A stretch of DNA of 36,518 nucleotides from positions 1-36,518 of the IMG/VR virus record IMGVR_UViG_3300022602_000011. One strand, given 5' to 3'. A program made the translations under genes and the position numbers. The notes beneath the pieces are model-generated. The model saw only the letters and a list, made by a program, of their open reading frames with translations. It was not told the origin of the DNA and did no database searches. The stretch's first letter is position 1, and each line of letters begins with the position of its first letter. Shown here piece after piece: positions 35,317 to 36,518 of this stretch. The DNA comes from a virus.

Positions 35317-35577
35317 TTACAACCCGGGAAAGCTGCGTCCGGTCTTATTGGCTAGACTGACTGATCTATCAGGATTCAATTGGTCTGTCACTCTTGCACT
35401 TGATTGTCTGCCACCAAAGTGTCTAGCATGATATTGCACTGAACCTGATTCGGTTCGTGCACTGTGACTTGTGGTATTGGCCTGTAGTGTGCTACCGCGT
35501 GGCCGACGATTGAGCGACTGTTCGGGCATGGGATTCATGTTCTTGCCCGTTTGATTCAAGGGCTTTATGGGTATCAT
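35317..35577 (-). CDS. Small disordered basic protein, 86 aa
   Basis: Start by ATGA overlap with the preceding gene. Rich in Asn, Arg, Ser, Gly and Pro (MIPIKPLNQTGKNMNPMPEQ; RVTDQLNPDRSVSLANKTGR). It contains HSARTESGSVQYHA, matching the pattern of the 83-aa protein at 34861-35112 at the same spacing. Likely disordered; the function is unknown. Confidence 0.6.
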   Translation of the reverse strand: MIPIKPLNQTGKNMNPMPEQSLNRRPRGSTLQANTTSHSARTESGSVQYHARHFGGRQSSARVTDQLNPDRSVSLANKTGRSFPGL

Positions 35578-35933
35578 TGTTTTATTCCTGTGATGTCTCT
35601 AAGAGCTTCGGCAAAGGCCGCTTTCTTTTGTTCTAGTGCATCGGTGTTGTCTTCGACTTCCACATGTTGACGGTCTGCTATAATCTTGCCCAGGAACACC
35701 TTGTCATAGTCTCGCACACCAGCCCAGTCTTTGCGATCAATTGACTCAACATAGTTGCGTGCTATCTGTGCCGAATAAGGTATACCCAGTTCCGCATCAA
35801 GGTCGGCCAGTAGGTCTTCCATCTTTAATTTGTTTGTGCCACCTCGAGGTCTACCGGCACCAGGCCTTGCACCGCCACGGCTTGACACTCGGGGTCGGCC
35901 AGTCTTTGCATTTAATTTCAATTTGGTTTCCAT
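35574..35933 (-). CDS. GGARPGAGRP-motif protein, possible small terminase subunit, 119 aa
   Basis: I start at 35933 (METKLKLNAKTGRP); the longer frame to 36005 would begin inside a terminator hairpin. No clear SD precedes it. Residues about 17-30 (SSRGGARPGAGRPRGGTNKLK) are a basic Gly/Arg/Pro motif often seen at the N-terminus of phage DNA-binding proteins, including some small terminases. The rest is helical (LLADLDAELGIPYSAQIARN; DKVFLGKIIADRQHVEVEDN). It is the first gene of the late unit. Small terminase is a guess from motif and placement. Confidence 0.6.
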   Translation of the reverse strand: METKLKLNAKTGRPRVSSRGGARPGAGRPRGGTNKLKMEDLLADLDAELGIPYSAQIARNYVESIDRKDWAGVRDYDKVFLGKIIADRQHVEVEDNTDALEQKKAAFAEALRDITGIKQ

Positions 35934-35994
35934 AATTTTATTTATGGTCACGGCGAGGTTGAAACCTTTTCCGTTGCGCTGGCGATCGCGCATG

Positions 35995-36017
35995 AAAAAG
36001 CCCACCTAGTAGTGGGC
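35995..36017 (-). terminator. Rho-independent terminator
   Basis: Minus-strand stem GCCCAC / loop UACUAG / GUGGGC followed by UUUUU (plus A35995-A35999). It closes the unit driven by the consensus promoter at 143-171 through the circular junction. It is nearly identical over about 25 nt to the terminator at 228-251, including the following CAUG. Confidence 0.85.
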
Positions 36018-36042
36018 CAAAACCTAATACATTTTAGGAGGT

Positions 36043-36273
36043 TTAGGTTTTCTTTTCGTTTTCTCGATATTCATCAATCCATTGTCTCGCAACTGCAAGT
36101 TCGTCTCGAATATACTTTTCAGATTTACCATCTAGTGTGCAATATCGGATGAATTCAATAGGGTCCACTTGATTGTAAACATCATCATACATTCTTTCAA
36201 TGACCGATCTAATTTCCTGGTATTTTTTACCTTTACATCCCAGTGCTAATTCTATTTTATCAATCAAATTCAT
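36043..36273 (-). CDS. Small hypothetical protein, 76 aa
   Basis: Helical and charged (MNLIDKIELALGCKGKKYQE; YIRDELAVARQWIDEYRENE), no family recognised. Start at 36273 with TAAGGAACTGAAATG, a strong SD and the same start region as the Dps gene. It is the second gene of the unit from the 143-171 promoter, and the terminator at 35995-36017 follows it. Confidence 0.7.
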   Translation of the reverse strand: MNLIDKIELALGCKGKKYQEIRSVIERMYDDVYNQVDPIEFIRYCTLDGKSEKYIRDELAVARQWIDEYRENEKKT

Positions 36274-36308
36274 TTCAGTTCCTTATAGAAGGCCCTCGCG
36301 TGCCTTTG

Positions 36309-36503
36309 TTATTTCTTTGTTCTTTGTAATACTTCTCTTATATGATTGTCCCACATTGATTGCATAATGTCTCTACACACATTGTGCAATTTAATCGATT
36401 CTGTAGTTTGTTGCAATAATCTAATTACAATATTGGATTCACTTTGACATGTTTCATAGTGCTTGCAATCATGTTGATCGCAGTAGGGAAATATATCTTT
36501 CAT
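36309..36503 (-). CDS. Small Cys/His-rich protein, 64 aa, spanning the junction repeat
   Basis: The N-terminus MKDIFPYCDQHDCKHYETCQ has C8, H11, C13, H15 and C19 in a short span, a likely zinc site. The rest is helical (SNIVIRLLQQTTESIKLHNV; DIMQSMWDNHIREVLQRTKK). The SD is perfect (AAGGAGG), but its promoter lies only in the left-hand copy of the repeat (143-171), so this gene is expressed normally only if the genome is circular or permuted. Family unknown; probably early. Confidence 0.75.
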   Translation of the reverse strand: MKDIFPYCDQHDCKHYETCQSESNIVIRLLQQTTESIKLHNVCRDIMQSMWDNHIREVLQRTKK

Positions 36504-36518
36504 TGTAAGCCTCCTTAA
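36396..36518. repeat. Terminal direct repeat, right copy
   Basis: Exact copy of 1-123. It covers the first 36 codons and the SD of the 64-aa gene, and stops just before the promoter that would lie upstream. See the left copy for interpretation. Confidence 0.95.

Noticed and set aside
35574-36005. Longer start for the GGARPGAGRP-motif gene
   Set aside because: The extension begins within a terminator hairpin, so the ATG at 35933 is more credible.
1-36518. Prophage or temperate lifestyle
   Set aside because: No integrase, repressor, excisionase or attachment-like repeat is recognisable apart from the terminal repeat.

Overview
This window is the genome of a tailed bacteriophage, most likely an uncultured short-tailed (podovirus-like) lytic phage of an aquatic Gram-negative bacterium. 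The first and last 123 bases are identical and an ORF runs through the junction, so the sequence is probably a complete circular map of about 36.4 kb. The evidence for a podovirus is a terminase, a portal, a capsid protein and head-tail adaptor that look like the SU10 families, a P22 gp10/T7 gp12-like tail nozzle, large low-complexity ejection-type proteins, and no tape measure, sheath or tail-tube gene. I see no integrase, tRNA, CRISPR array or insertion sequence. The host assignment is inference.

Layout. (1) Left arm, about 1-2.83 kb, continuing through the junction into about 36.0-36.5 kb: small, tightly packed minus-strand genes. They are driven by two fully consensus sigma70 promoters (143-171, 700-728) and a third good one (2454-2481), and closed by near-identical twin terminators (228-251, 35995-36017). 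This looks like an early module expressed by host RNA polymerase. (2) 2.94-4.88 kb: an HNH endonuclease gene and a divergent plus-strand operon encoding a GNAT-like protein, an Ala/Gln-rich protein, a miniature GroES and a small unknown. It is the only plus-strand block. (3) 35.9 kb down to 4.87 kb: one long minus-strand late unit. In transcription order it has a GRP-motif protein (possible small terminase), a cluster of small disordered basic proteins, a 248-aa unknown, an Fe/Mn superoxide dismutase, a small gene, large terminase, portal, scaffold, major capsid protein, a NUMOD3 homing-endonuclease-like gene between hairpins, adaptor genes, a 1472-aa tail fibre with a glycine-rich tip, a conserved small tail gene, the nozzle, a second fibre with a 20-hexapeptide repeat, ejection proteins (one with an M15 peptidase domain), a Dps-like ferritin and a small coiled-coil protein.

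The most interesting content is a stress-protection set: superoxide dismutase with all four metal ligands, a Dps-family protein with an altered ferroxidase site, and a co-chaperonin. SOD and Dps lie near the two ends of the late unit, and SOD is joined to its neighbours by overlapping stop/start codons. No polymerase, primase, helicase, nuclease of the recombination type, holin or spanin could be recognised. If the circle is complete, the phage depends almost wholly on the host for DNA and RNA synthesis, or carries unrecognised genes for these jobs.

Gene starts were chosen from Shine-Dalgarno sequences and from three recurring junction types: TAATG, ATGA, and a stop codon fused to the next SD (TAAGGA). 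Several starts are therefore shorter than the longest possible ORF. All family calls come from reading motifs by eye, without database searches.
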